Shown: positions 11,521 through 22,574, numbered from the stretch's first letter. The stretch: 64,000 bases of DNA from Incurvaria masculella (GCA_946894095.1 OX335651.1:9260501-9324500); one strand, 5' to 3'. Translations and numbers: made by a program. The notes: generated from the letters alone by a model not told the origin.

Positions 11521-11890
11521 GCCTCGTCGCTCAGGGGCGGGTGGCCTTGCTTTCCATCCCAGAGGTCTGGGTCAAATCTCCGCTCCGTTCATGCACCACT
11601 TTCTTTCTTTTTCCGCTTCGTTACGAATGCGAGACGTCAGATGGTTCTGAATCCATTTAAAACTGTAGGTCCCCTTAGCCTACTAGGTGGTAGGGTGCAG
11701 TCCGCCCTGGTTGATACAATTGCGTTGGATGGTAAGATGATCGAAGCGGTAATGAATAGCTGTCCGTGTTTTTCATCCAGTTCAATGTAGCCGTGCGCAT
11801 AAAGGGAAGATCCTGGCATGGCACCTAATTCCTTTGGGAATGCGGTGTGGGGATAACATCATGACAGTGGGTCATTCATGAATAAAATGT
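11521..11890. mobile_element. Fold-back family: tRNA-like core plus right arm
   Basis: The best tRNA-like core in the window. An A-box-like TCGCTCAGGGG at 11,527 and a B-box-like GGGTCAAATCTCC at about 11,569 are 43 bases apart, the spacing found in tRNA genes. CGTTCATGCACCACTTTC follows, then the right arm. The arm is the reverse complement of the left-arm blocks, for example CCTACTAGGTGGTAGGGT and GGCACCTAATTCCTTTGGGA. The left arm is missing in this copy. Confidence 0.75.
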
Positions 11891-14560
11891 ACGACAGGTA
11901 TCACATATTTATATACGGATGAGTATGTTTTACTATTCCTTTAAATCCTATAACACGACGTTTCGGCCCTGGTACTAGCCAAATTGCAAAGTGGATGGCA
12001 AATGGAATTATTTGTGAATGCATTATCTTACTTTAAAATTTCTAATGTGAAACATCTACTTTTTTATTATTATTATTATTCCAAAAAAATATGGAATCCA
12101 AAAATATGAACAATCCATTATTAGTCTGGAGTTCTTTTTGGACTTAATGAGGCGTTTAACTACATATTATAATATTTGCTTAAAGGTACATTTTGTATGG
12201 CGCGAGTAGTTGACGAATCCTAGCGCCTTAACGCAAGGATGATGAAAAATATAATAACAATTCACAATCTCCTTAAGCATCTGCAATTTTCGTCCTAGTA
12301 AACTCTATGTATGTCAGAGTTAATGGTAAGCTAGAAACTTTCACTACTGTACCAGATTCCTACCGAACTGAAGAGAGGAAGTAATTGAAAAAGTTTTGTC
12401 CCGTCGTCGCTGCTGGAAACTAATTCCAACTTCCGAGTAATTCAGACTGGCACCACGTAATTGATTATTTACATATAGGCCAAACTTACATCGGACGGTG
12501 GCAGGCAATCATTAATTTAGATGTATCTCTCTTCGCTGACTAGGACTTATAATCATGGGTACTGTAAGATTTATGATATCCTTTTAAAATGTATGCATCA
12601 TGTTTTGGTGCGGTTTCAGTATATTATTTATATAAATCAGGTTATAGTATAAGTACCCATATCATAGGACTGGACTAGACTATATAGACCTAGTCACTAA
12701 GGACCTGGGACAATTACATTTTGATGAAGCCACATACTACAATACATCTCTGTATTCTGTCATTCAGAACGTCTGTCTGTACTTTATAAGCACTTATTCG
12801 ACTTTGATCGGTTTTTTTCTACGTGTAGTTTGATTATTACCATCAATTATAGGTATCTAACCATCACGCTACATTACCTAAGGTGTGAGCAGCGGTTTTA
12901 CATTTGAAAAAAAAAACGAGAATAAGCAGACTGTTTTTCCGTGGGCATCCACGAGTTACCTGCTTCGTAGGTATTGTTACTTTGTTTTGTCAAAGTGTCC
13001 TTACTTCACTAACGATTAACGTCCGTAACTTTAACGATCAAACGTGAACACTGGTAAGAGAAATCATTCCTTTTACTATATGGTTGACGTCAATATGACG
13101 GAATGAGATCTCGAATTTGTCTCTATTTCCGCTGTACCGGTTTCGGAGTAAACGTCCGTACAAACATACTTAAATCTTCTATCACGTGAAATTATCTTCG
13201 ATGTTGTTCGACTTATTGTTTTGTTTTACATTCACAAATTATTGTATACGCGTATGTTCTTCGAATCGTAAATTTTTTTTTAACCAAGCACTTGGTAACA
13301 ATTTTGATCTTTAAATTAAATTAAATTTTGAAAAAGATTAAATTAATTTAGGGATAATTATTTTTAGTTCTTATAAAAAAAAAGTTTGCGACCTCGATAT
13401 TGAATTAAGATTTAATTTATATGCAAAAGTTTTTTTTTTTTTTCGTTCATTAAAATCCGATGTGAGCCAGGTTGGTTTCTATAATTTTACAAATAAAATA
13501 ATTTGGTTCGAAAGGATCGAATAGTTAAAATATTTTATAATTTTTTTATTATTGATGTGAGTCAACTATTTTGGTCGACAAAATGCATTGAATTTAGACT
13601 TCATTTATATATTATTTACTATAAAAAGAGTAAATGGTTTTATAAGATTATTTACTTATTTTTCTGGGAATATTTAAAGAGGTGGCAGAGGCAAAGTGGC
13701 GGCAGCGGCGGAGTAGTAGGTGGGGGGGGGGGGCTGGGGTGCGTCGAACGCATGGGTTCGTTGACCTGCCTTTCTGAGCCGCCATGACGCCGCATGTACT
13801 TTTTTCACGACACTCTAATGCTATGCATCGTTGAACTCTTTAATAACCGAGGAGACCGGTCCGGGAACCCAATCTACATAGTGTTGATCGCCGGACCAGT
13901 TGGTGGCGGCACTTGCGGCGCCGAACTCTGCCGAGAGTTTCGGAGGCTCTCACTCAAAATACCATTACGTAAATATTTTTATATTATTATTAATATATTA
14001 CGCAATTCATTTCAAAATGCTATAAGGTAATAAAGAATATTAAAATGTTTTAGAGGTATAAGGTTCGAATCTGACCTCATGATATTAGCCTAACAAACCT
14101 TATATAAACTGGGTGCCTTGGCTTATATAAACTTCCTTCTATGGCACGGCGACATTGAACTGGGTGGAAAATTTATTTTATTATGCGATGCGATTGACTC
14201 TCCTACCATGAAGAAATTGCCTTATGCAAAAATAATCACGCAAGGGTGAACATACATACATACTTACGTACGTACATCATTATAATATTTGAGGTCTTTG
14301 TGAGGTTTAATAATAAAATTGAAATGCGAAACCGAAACGATACAAGATACATTTGCTGGTGTGGGCTGACCGCACTTGAAAATACATATGTATATATGTT
14401 TGCTTGTGCATTTCACCGTGCCCAGCACTCCTTCATTTAACAAGAATGAATCAATAGATATTATTTTAGTTTTAATTGATGCGACTTTATCGTTATCTCA
14501 TTAAATTGACATCTACATTACAGCATTTTTATTTTTAAAATATTCAGAAAACATTTTGGT
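11891..14560. other. Non-coding stretch
   Basis: Mostly AT-rich, with an ATT tract near 12,066, a poly-G run at about 13,722-13,734, and a mildly GC-rich part at 13,680-13,960. In that part open frames exist on both strands but no splice-consistent exon or known protein is visible. Confidence 0.35.
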
Positions 14561-14569
14561 ACCTACGGA

Positions 14570-14628
14570 CATTCGTCTGAAGCAGGATTCGAACCTGCGC
14601 CCTTTAAATGTAATCCAATGTTCGCAAA
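14570..14628 (-). repeat. tRNA-like (SINE-type) fragment, reversed
   Basis: On the minus strand it reads GATTACATTTAAAGGGCG, then GCAGGTTCGAATCCTGC with a perfect B box and T-stem, then TTCAGACGAATGTCCG. This parallels ATGTAATCCAAAGGTCG and TTCCAACGAATGCC in the 37.56-kb copy, including sequence beyond the tRNA. It is therefore a dispersed repeat and not a lone tRNA gene. Confidence 0.6.
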
Positions 14629-15153
14629 ACAGAAACAAATCTATAGTATGTAGATGTCGTTTTACGACCTCAAAATAATGATTAACTTAATATAGAGATG
14701 TTCTCGTTAAATCCACAAGAACGTCGAAAGTTTTGTATCAAACCGATTATTACAAAGAAAGGTTTTAAGTAAACCATTTTTCAACGCGTATCGGAATATA
14801 ATAGAATATACTATACATCGGCGAAATGGTATGTTAAGTGATTCAACCTAGGACTGGTTCTATAACATCTGATGCCGAATTCTATTTTTGCGAATACGTT
14901 TGAATTTATAACGGACGCATGGACTGCAGAAGAATTCTATGTTACGTATTATAAAGCAGGTGGCGGAATTTATATACGCACTGTCCCCGAAAGGTGTGTT
15001 TTGCCGGTCCAACTCGAACTTTGCACTATACTCATCAAACCGTTTTATTTACAACTTTTCTCATTAATTAATGTGTCTTTGATATATGTAAATTATACGT
15101 GCATACATACCATAGTTCCGTGACGTGCGTCTTGCCTACGACCCCGAGGTATC

Positions 15154-15328
15154 CTAGGCTGAGATAAATAGTCGTAACAGAAACTAAGACTAACGAAAAG
15201 TAGTACTTTGTAACGTCAATTTGCATTACTTCGAGATTTCGTCCATAAAAAATGTGTCAAAGTGACGTCACAAAGTACTACTTTCCGATAGTCTTAGTTT
15301 CTGTTACGACTATTTATCTCAGCCCTAG
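15154..15328. mobile_element. Palindromic MITE with TGACGTCA sites
   Basis: Arms of about 75 bases reach from CTAGGCTGAGATAAATAGTC on the left to GACTATTTATCTCAGCCCTAG on the right. Within the arms lie ACTAAGACTAACG and AAAGTAGTACTTTG. The right arm carries a full TGACGTCA (CRE-type) site; the left carries a one-base variant. The central part around ATTTCGTCCATA is non-palindromic. No coding capacity. Further copies are at 46.8-47.1 kb. The flanking CTAG may be the target duplication. Confidence 0.85.
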
Positions 15329-15486
15329 AATAGAACCCGCCAATTTCGAAGGGATGCATGTCATGGTCTGACCTTTTATTCTATTGTCTCTATATGGGGA
15401 ATAGTCTTCGGAGCTGCATTACTGCATTACTCTTTGTTTCCATAACCCTTTTCTTGCCATCGCTCGACGCGAAGCAGGCACTGAAT

Positions 15487-15729
15487 CAAGGGCGTCGCCA
15501 AGGGGGGGCAGGGAGGGGCAGCTGCCCCCCCCCTAGAGATTCTAAAAAAGTTGCCAAATATAATGAAACCAAAGTCCTAAGTCTTTAAGTTGATTTGCTT
15601 GAAGTTCAAGCCTTGAACAATCATTCCCGTACGTCGAAACTCGAATGAATTCACCAACGATAATGAGAAAAGTATGAATTGTAGTAGGTAAAGTCAACCC
15701 CCCTGCGCCATCGGCTGGCGACGCCCTTG
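15487..15729. mobile_element. hAT-type MITE with 8-bp target duplication
   Basis: A 243-bp element whose ends are CAAGGGCGTCGCCA and its exact reverse complement TGGCGACGCCCTTG. Flanking 8-base direct repeats CACTGAAT lie at 15,479-15,486 and 15,730-15,737. An 8-bp duplication plus CAaGGGCG-type ends is characteristic of the hAT superfamily. No transposase is encoded. G- and C-runs lie just inside both ends. Confidence 0.9.
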
Positions 15730-15999
15730 CACTGAATGCACGCCCTCACTATCGACAGGCCCAAAATAAGAACCCAGTTTTCTTTGGGATCGGTAAACTG
15801 TGAAATTCACATGTATTTCTCCCGATGTACAACTGCAATGGGGTTTTTCGAACCCCAGTTGTGTGATAAGCACCTGGCGTGCCGGCACGGCATTCGGCAT
15901 TGACATGAAATGCATATAATACGTAAATGCAAATATTTTTGAAGATTGTATAATGTATGTAGAGCACAGACTCCGCCGGCCAGAGCCGGTAGTCTAAGT

Positions 16000-16320
16000 T
16001 GTCACCTAAATTGGCGTAACGGCAAACCGATCGACTGGCGTTTTTAAATGTATGGAGAAATTGATGAGCGCGCGCAGCGGGCGTTAAGCGAACTAACATT
16101 TGCGAGTCCGAGCTTGATTTGACAGCTTACTCAACGTTGCCGTAAATACGTCGACGTTGCCGTTTACGTCCACTCCGCGTTTTCATACAAATCGGAAGTC
16201 CGCGTTTGACTTTGACAGCTTGAAGAAGTAAAACCACAGAATATCTAGTAAAAACTTGTATGGAGTTTGGAGAAAACGCCAGTCGATCGGTTTGCCGTAA
16301 ACGCCAATTTCGGTGAGAAC
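16000..16320 (+). mobile_element. ~330-bp MITE, copy 2
   Basis: Ends CACCTAAATTGGCGTAACGG and TAAACGCCAATTTCGGTG. Internal landmarks are the same as at 10,606-10,925. It faces copy 3 across about 55 bases, forming a large inverted pair. Confidence 0.8.
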
Positions 16321-16375
16321 TCAGACTGCCCACTCTGCTCCGCGTGTGGTTTGACGAACAGTACGGCCAGTCCGA

Positions 16376-16641
16376 GTTCTCACCTAAATCGGCGTTTATG
16401 GAACATCGAAATTACGTTAAAACGTCAAACCCATACAAGTTTGCTCATTCCGTGGTTTCGCTTTTCAAGCTGTCAAAATCAAACTCGGACTACCAATTTG
16501 TATGAAAACGCGGAGTCGGGTAAACGGCAACGTCAACGCGAGCAAATGGTAGTTCGCTTAACGCCCACTGCGCGCGCTCTTAAATATCTCCATATATTTG
16601 AAATCGCTAGACGATCGGTTCGGGGTAAACGCCAATGAAGT
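16376..16641 (-). mobile_element. ~330-bp MITE, copy 3 (inverted relative to copy 2)
   Basis: Starts TTCTCACCTAAATCGGCGTT and ends GGGGTAAACGCCAATGAAGTG. Internal sequence is the reverse complement of copy 2, with several small deletions. Confidence 0.75.
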
Positions 16642-16664
16642 GACAAGTCGGACTAGAGGCCCAG

Positions 16665-16765
16665 ATCTGAGGTGAAAGCTGCGTGGTGGGTATGGGTGCT
16701 GGAGTCCGCGCGGGCGCCATGCGGCGTGGAGGCGACTGTTGGGTAACCGGCTGGAGCGGAGGCTG
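16665..16765. other. GC-rich block, possible orphan exon
   Basis: About 90 GC-rich bases are bounded on the + strand by an acceptor-like GGCCCAG at 16,666 and a donor-like GTAACC at about 16,744. One + frame and one minus frame (Pro/Gln-rich) are both open. No family is recognised and neither strand can be preferred. Confidence 0.2.
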
Positions 16766-17398
16766 ACTCTAGTAATTGTCATTCTACTTCTTGCTAAATG
16801 TATAATGAGATTGCGAACAACTAAAGCGAATGCAACAATGCACATGGTCACTGTGTAGCAACACCGAATGTGACCGAGGGTAGATTGCAATGTTATGCTC
16901 CAATGTTTGAAACATTAAAGAATTGTTGATTGCCAAATACAAACTAATGTGGTGTGCTGGAATGTAATAGATTGATAACAATAAATAAAGACAATAGCCA
17001 ACCTATCTACACTAAAATCTCACCATTTAACTTAGACATGCAAAGCAGAATAATATGGGTCAAAAGCCTGATCTTATTAAATTCCCTCAAATATTCAAAA
17101 GGTATATTTTTGTGTTCTTTCAATGTTTCTTCTTCAATATTGCATACAAACAGCAATCATACCGTAAGTAGCTTGTTAATATTTTCGTCCATACAAATGT
17201 TCAGTGTGACTGGGAGTCGTGAGAACGTATAATGTTGGTCCACAGTTGCATAAAAAGTTCCCAAAGTAAAGTCGTAAAAATGGTCGATTGAATTGATGAA
17301 AAAAGCGACATACCTGCTTAGGACTAAAAATATTTTGGAGACGACAGCAATATGTTTGAATATTCAATATTCTCAATCCGAAACATGAACCTTGGTAC

Positions 17399-17458
17399 CA
17401 TCCAGAGCGCGGTCACCAACGTCTCCAGCGAGACACTCCAAATGCCGCACGTAACGCC
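17399..17458. other. Short GC-rich block, possible orphan exon
   Basis: Sixty GC-rich bases with GC-biased third positions stand alone in AT-rich DNA. On the + strand an acceptor-like ACCATCCAG precedes it and CAC|GTAACG could be a donor. On the minus strand GATAATTCAG is an acceptor-like boundary and GGATG|GTACC a donor-like one. Both strands give short open peptides that I do not recognise. Confidence 0.2.
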
Positions 17459-17459
17459 T

Positions 17460-18235
17460 GAATTATCAGCATCGCCTCGTTCACACTACATGACATGTAC
17501 ATTTTGCGTAAACATTTTGATTTTATGGAAAGATTAAATCTGAAGTTTAGTTGCATTTAGTAACATGCTACCTGATACAATTCCCGATTAACATGTCGTT
17601 TGACAGTTAGCATGGTACGAGATACAACTAAACGTCAGATTTAATCACTCACTTGCCAGTTCTCCGGGCGAAGTAATTTAAGGGTAAGTCCCCTGGACTG
17701 GCCGTAGTGTTTGAGATTTTGGTTATCACTAAGTAATATGTGCCTTTTCCGATCTCTGTAGTCACAGTTTTATTCTCTAAAATATCATACGTAACCATAG
17801 ACGTATATTAGAACCATAAAGTCCTGTCTTTCCATGCGGTATCACGGTATCATGCAATTTGTTAAAATGTTCACGTAAAGGCTTATTGTATTCACGAGAC
17901 AAGGCACACGCTAAGACCCTGGCAGGGTTCCAACAGTTGAAGGACGTAGCGACCGTGAATTTTGCGCCGAACTGTAAATGTTCATGGTTTCCTTTCGTAA
18001 TGATTCATCGCGTAGTTACCTGCTGTGCAGGCAACGCTCGTCATGAAGGTAAAACTGTAGATTGGAGATAAGGCTTCGAATAGATTGTTCTTTAGACCCA
18101 TTGGTTGCTGAACAGGAAACACTTAACACACAGGGCTTAGAATGTTGGTATTGCTGATTATTGATTCACTTTCAATTCTCTTAATAGACTGAGAAGAATA
18201 CTAAAAAATGCTATATGCGATATATTTCATTGGTT
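17460..18235. other. Non-coding stretch, nothing recognised
   Basis: No exon or matched repeat supported. Confidence 0.35.
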
Positions 18236-18581
18236 AAGAGGATAATGAGGTGATCAGGTTCCATACAATGACTCGTACCTGATTCCTCAGTAGAATTAAG
18301 AAAAAAAATTGCACAAAAAAAAATTGCACATGAATCAACTAAGGGCTACGTCTGTACGTTTTTGTTTTCTTGTTACATTTACTTAAATTTGTTATATACG
18401 CATCTAAAAATGTTTATGCAAATACAAAAAGCATAAATCATGGATACAAGTTGAGTTATCAAAATAAAACCGTACAGACGTAGCTGTAGCATGTCCAACA
18501 TTTTAGAAAAATATTTCTTAATTTCACTGAGGAAACAGGCACGAGCCATTGTATGGAACTTGATCACCTCATTATCCTCTT
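18236..18581. mobile_element. Fold-back MITE, 346 bp
   Basis: Outer arms AAGAGGATAATGAGGTGATC and GATCACCTCATTATCCTCTT are perfect. They continue imperfectly through CCATACAATG/CATTGTATGG and TTCCTCAGT/ACTGAGGAA. A second inverted pair, GCTACGTCTGTACG/CGTACAGACGTAGC, lies further inside. No coding capacity. Confidence 0.8.
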
Positions 18582-19480
18582 GGTCTATCCTACGGTAACT
18601 TCAGATGGATACCAAACTATTGATTTTTAGTTTCACATCATAAACTTTGCTCAATAGAAACGAAAGCAAAAATGGGCATTTTTTTCTACATTTCTCTTAA
18701 TTTCTTTCAAGATTGTAACTAGTAAAAATATTAAAACAGCTACAAAATATTTCAAATCATTCATTTACTGAGAATATAGCTGATAATAATACATTTGAGC
18801 TTGACTGAGAGCGAACTTGAAGGCACATTTCTCTCTAACTCTCAGTTTTATGTTCCCTAGAAGTTGTTGTTCTCACAGGGAGGTGAAACGACCCCTTCCC
18901 CCTTCCTTCCTCTACCGTCGCGTGCACGTCAGCAAAACGTTGAGGGTTGGCCGCACTCACAGCTACAATATTCGCAACACACCACCCGCAATGAAATCCG
19001 GTTACGCCAAACCTTTTGTATGAGTTAATTGGATATAGGAGAACATGTTTGTCCTCCGGTTTTATAGTTCTAGTTTTTGATAGAAGCTCATAGGAAGATT
19101 TCAATCACATTGTATTTTATAATATAGCCAAGACTTATAGTTTATTTCAATCTTCCGCCAATCGTTCGACGTCACTTACTTACTTTCTAATGGCCTACGG
19201 TACGCGGGCCAGAAGAGATTATAAAAAATTTAATCAAAACAGACATTTTTTTATTAAAGAGAATTAACAGCGGTAACATAGGTACATACGAACACATTTA
19301 AACATTATAAGACATATTATTTATGATTATGCTACCCTCAGAACTAATTCCCATTTATTACCATTACGTACGAACAAGAAATCTAATCAATAATAAAGAA
19401 AAACCTTAAAAAACTAACTAAAAATTTAAACACATAAAAGTCATTTCTCTTGACTCGATATTGATGACACATTAACAACT
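18582..19480. other. Non-coding stretch, nothing recognised
   Basis: Mixed composition with a moderately GC-rich part at 18,880-18,990. No exon supported. Confidence 0.35.
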
Positions 19481-19482
19481 AA

Positions 19483-20395
19483 AATACAGCTGGTGGAAGG
19501 GTTAATCCCGCACGGTTGTCAAAACGATGTTCGAAGCGGCATTGAAATCATTGCAGCCGTGCGATATAAGGAAGATACTGGAATGGCACCTAGCTTCCAT
19601 GTGGTGTGTTGGACTAATATCATGTGGTATTGGGGTGGCGTAGCAAATTTCCAGCCCACCTCCATTTTTGGACGTCTATCCGGGTAAGAATGTCTGTGAG
19701 TTTTGTTCTTGTTCTCATGTCTACGTTCCTGACTCTGTCTTTCATTTTTAACCCCAGCATGCTTCTTTCCATGGCACGTTGGCATTTTATTAGCTTTTCC
19801 CTGTGGTCAAGTGTTGTTGACCAAGTTTCGCAGCCATAAGTAAGAACTGGTAGAATACATGTCTCGAATGTTTTCTTTTTTATGTGATTGCCTAGATCCT
19901 TACTTTTCACTATTTCCTTCAGTGACCAGTATTTTTTCCATCCTTGGGCTGTTCGCCTGTTTATTTCCTTTGTCATTTCATCCAAAGAGGATATTATTTG
20001 TCCTAGATAAATCTATTCTTTGACATATACGATCTTGTTGCCATCTATTATAACGTCTATTTCCCTTGAGTTTGACATAAATTTTGACATTTGGACATTT
20101 GCTACGCCACCCCATTAACAAATGGAGCAAGCAAGTCACCCTATGGCAACCAAGAGACGGCAAAAGAGGCAGGGGTCGTCAAGTCAGGAGATGGGAAGAT
20201 GACTTGAAACAGACAGCGGGACCATTCTGGTTGAGATTAGCAAGGGACAGGATCCATTGGAAGGAATTGGAGGAGGCTTATGCCAAAAGGCACACTGAAC
20301 TTAGGGGCCTCTTGTAACCCTATGCGTAGGAATAAAAGGCTAATATTATTATTATTATTAAGTGTGGTATTCAACCATCCATGTCCAGAAACATA
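19483..20395. mobile_element. Fold-back family right arm, split by RTE insertion
   Basis: The first part (19,490-19,631) has GGGTTAATCCCGC, TCGAAGCGGCATTGAAAT, GGAATGGCACCTAGCTTCC and GTGTGTTGGACTAATATCAT of the right arm. After the LINE insertion the arm resumes at 20,372 with CAACCATCCATGTCCAGAAA, the arm terminus. The two pieces rejoin when one copy of the duplicated TGTGGTATT is removed. Confidence 0.8.
19632..20362 (+). mobile_element. RTE-type LINE, 5'-inverted (twin-primed) insertion
   Basis: Two opposite-facing pieces of one LINE. Minus strand 20,090 to 19,632 encodes the region from REIDVIIDGNK through CILPVLTYGCETW, CQRAMERSMLG and WRWAGNLLRHP. Plus strand from about 20,090 resumes at GHLLRHP and continues with QPRDGKRGRGRQVRRWEDDL and DRIHWKELEEAYAKRH to the end of the ORF, followed by a (ATT)n tail, which is typical of RTE elements. 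The sequence is flanked by 9-bp duplications TGTGGTATT (19,623-19,631 and 20,363-20,371). The inverted 5' piece abutting a correctly oriented 3' piece, with a shared TTTGCTACGCCACCCC at the breakpoints, is the signature of twin priming. The ORF contains at least one stop, so the copy is dead. Confidence 0.88.
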
Positions 20396-20399
20396 AAAA

Positions 20400-21055
20400 A
20401 ATAAAAGAGAATGCGATAATAAGTCGTAAAATGAATTTGTTGACGTTCAATAAATATTCGACGGAACATCCGCTCAATGTTGCGCTGAGACGGAGGATGG
20501 ACAGACGCCGCCATCGATGAATCGTGCAGTAGTGTGGCCATCGAAAGACGATTTAGGGCTGATGTCGACGAATAAAAAGCCATATCACACGTCACACAGT
20601 TGAGCACCCCTGCATCGACCTTCGCCTCTCATCAGGTTACCTTCAGTGAATATTTGATGGGAGTTTGGAAAATGACTGACGCGCCTATCCACCGTAATTA
20701 ACCCCTCAGCTATGCAAACGGTCCTCGGTGAATACGTACTGTATGCTTATATGTTTATGTGCATTATGTTTTATTAAATTTGCACGTACGAGTTATTTTT
20801 TTGCGAACTGTACAGTGTCGATGAATTTAAATTGACTGGTGCGCCAAAAACGATGTAATAGTTATATCCGTCGCTCTTACTAGCGTAGGCGAAAACTATA
20901 CAAACAATTCGAAAAACCAAAGTTTTTTGTTTTATTAATATTAAAAATGTCCGAAAAAAATCCCCCCGAATTATGAAAGAAAAGTTTAGGTCTTGTAAAC
21001 ACAACAAGGTTGCATTAAGGTTGATTTCGACTTTTCCTCATTATTTTTTTTATGG
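20400..21055. other. Non-coding stretch
   Basis: Includes a moderately GC-rich part at 20,450-20,640 that stays open on the minus strand. It has no recognised domain and no splice-consistent exon. Confidence 0.3.
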
Positions 21056-21059
21056 TTAC

Positions 21060-21210
21060 TGGACTAGGATTCCCGAAGGAATGAGGTTCCATGCCAGGAC
21101 CTTTCCTCTGTGAGCACGGTTGCATTGAACTGGATGGAAAGCGCGGCCATTGTTGTTGCCTGTTTATCTAATGCGATGGCCGGGAACCTAGCCGGGCATC
21201 CGAAATGTCT
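21060..21210 (+). repeat. Fold-back family, left arm
   Basis: Carries CCGAAGGAATGAGGTTCC, CATGCCAGGACCTTTCC, TGAGCACGGTTGCATTGAAC, TGGATGGAAAGCGCGG and AATGCGATGGCCGGGAACC in arm order. Truncated before the core. Confidence 0.7.
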
Positions 21211-21246
21211 GATAATGTATCTGATAATCCCCTGTTTTCACCACCG

Positions 21247-21350
21247 CCAGTTACCTGAAATCCGATAAGTAACTTTCGGTTACATGGCATATTTGTATGG
21301 TGTAACCCAAAAGTAACTTTGGGATTTTTGTAGCTGGAGGTGGTGGCAAC
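21247..21350. repeat. Short inverted-repeat element
   Basis: ACCACCGCCAGTTAC at the left and GTAGCTGGAGGTGGTGG at the right are imperfect inverted repeats. Paired AAGTAACTTTCGGTTAC and GTAACCCAAAAGTAACTTT blocks lie inside. Probably a degraded MITE. Confidence 0.5.
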
Positions 21351-22027
21351 GGGCGTCTGTCTGGTAATGATCAGCTAACTATTAATACGCCATTGGCAAA
21401 ACGTCTTGTATCCATTCGTATTCATATTTATTTATGTTGTAAATAAAACAGTTTGTGATTATCTGATTCTGTCGTAAATAAAAAGTAAGTGCGCTTAATG
21501 AAACAGTTGTTGTTTTGAAACCATATTCGTGTTATTTATTTCTGAAATGCTTAGAGAAGATAATTAAATTAATAAATGTTTATAAGGTTTAAAATGTGTT
21601 TATCTCTCAATCACATGCACAGTCGAGATATGACCAATTGTAACCAAATAAGGACAAAGGATTTGCCTTAGGTCTTCCTAATTAGGGCCAATTAGAAGCG
21701 AATAACAGAGTTCGGTGACCAGAATATGTGTGGGCAGAGGGACAGAGGTTACCAGCTAAGTAGGCCAACGTCCAAATACTGCTAGACAGTGCAAAACTTT
21801 ACTGACTCATGCATTTTGGCAGGTGCTAACTGTACTAAACTTAACGGTGCTTACTGATCAAACTAAACAGTACTAACATGGACATTTGGGCAGCAGGTCA
21901 TTTCAGTTCAAAGAACAGTTTTTCGTCATATCTCAGACTTTTGAGGCCGATAGGTGGTAAAATTGAGAACCCTATTGTCCATTTCCCTCTCTTTCGCCTA
22001 TCTAAGCTACTCTGAAATTGACTAATA

Positions 22028-22208
22028 TAGATTTAACCCTAAATTTTAAATTGTGTCCCTAGACTTCACTTTAAATATTAAACTGTATTCCTAGATTTCA
22101 CCATAAATCTTAAATTGTATCCCTACATTTTACCATACATTTTCAATTGTATTTATAGATTTCCCCCTAAATATTAAATTGTATCCCTAGATTTCTTCCT
22201 AAATATTT
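22028..22208. repeat. 32-bp minisatellite, about 5.7 units
   Basis: Tandem 32-base units start TAGATTTC, continue with an A/T-rich middle containing TAAAT and TTAAATTGTAT, and end CCC. Units begin at about 22,028, 22,060, 22,092, 22,124, 22,156 and 22,188, and differ from each other by several substitutions. Confidence 0.85.
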
Positions 22209-22487
22209 ACTCAATCTTTCTTATTGAAATGACTACATTTTCTCCATATGATTCCATAAATAAGTTATTCTTAATTATTCTAATCAAAAGAAATCGTGGG
22301 AAAGAAAATATCACAAAAACATATCCTATAATTATTTCGTTTCATGATTTGTGCTGGTCTATGATATTTAAATTTGTTTGAAGACAAACAAACGCTCTTA
22401 TTTTCCTCTAAACCTCATTATAACCAAAGAATATATACACTTGTTATAACTGCATCATTGAGTACCCCTTTCATCTTATAACTCGTA

Positions 22488-22574
22488 AATCAAACCTGAC
22501 AGAAATGACAGTTTTGACGTTTTTAAGGTGAGGTCGCTCATGCGACATCTGCAATAAGCTTTTAGTTTTCTTCC
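22488..22574 (+). repeat. Dispersed repeat with small hairpin, copy 2
   Basis: Nearly identical to 2,553-2,637, including the GTCGCTCATGCGAC palindrome and AATAAGCTTTTAGTTTTCTT. Confidence 0.7.

Noticed and set aside
11637..11819. Recurring peptide like MPG-SLY-HGYIEL at several loci
   Set aside because: It is the translation of the fold-back arm. Frames are broken differently in each copy and there is no conserved coding pattern.
16558..16890. Minus-strand 110-codon frame across the MITE edge
   Set aside because: It spans the end of MITE copy 3 and unrelated flank, so it cannot be an ancestral gene.
20371..20607. Minus-strand small gene at 20.4-20.6 kb
   Set aside because: The frame starts in the terminus of a fold-back arm and encodes no recognised domain.
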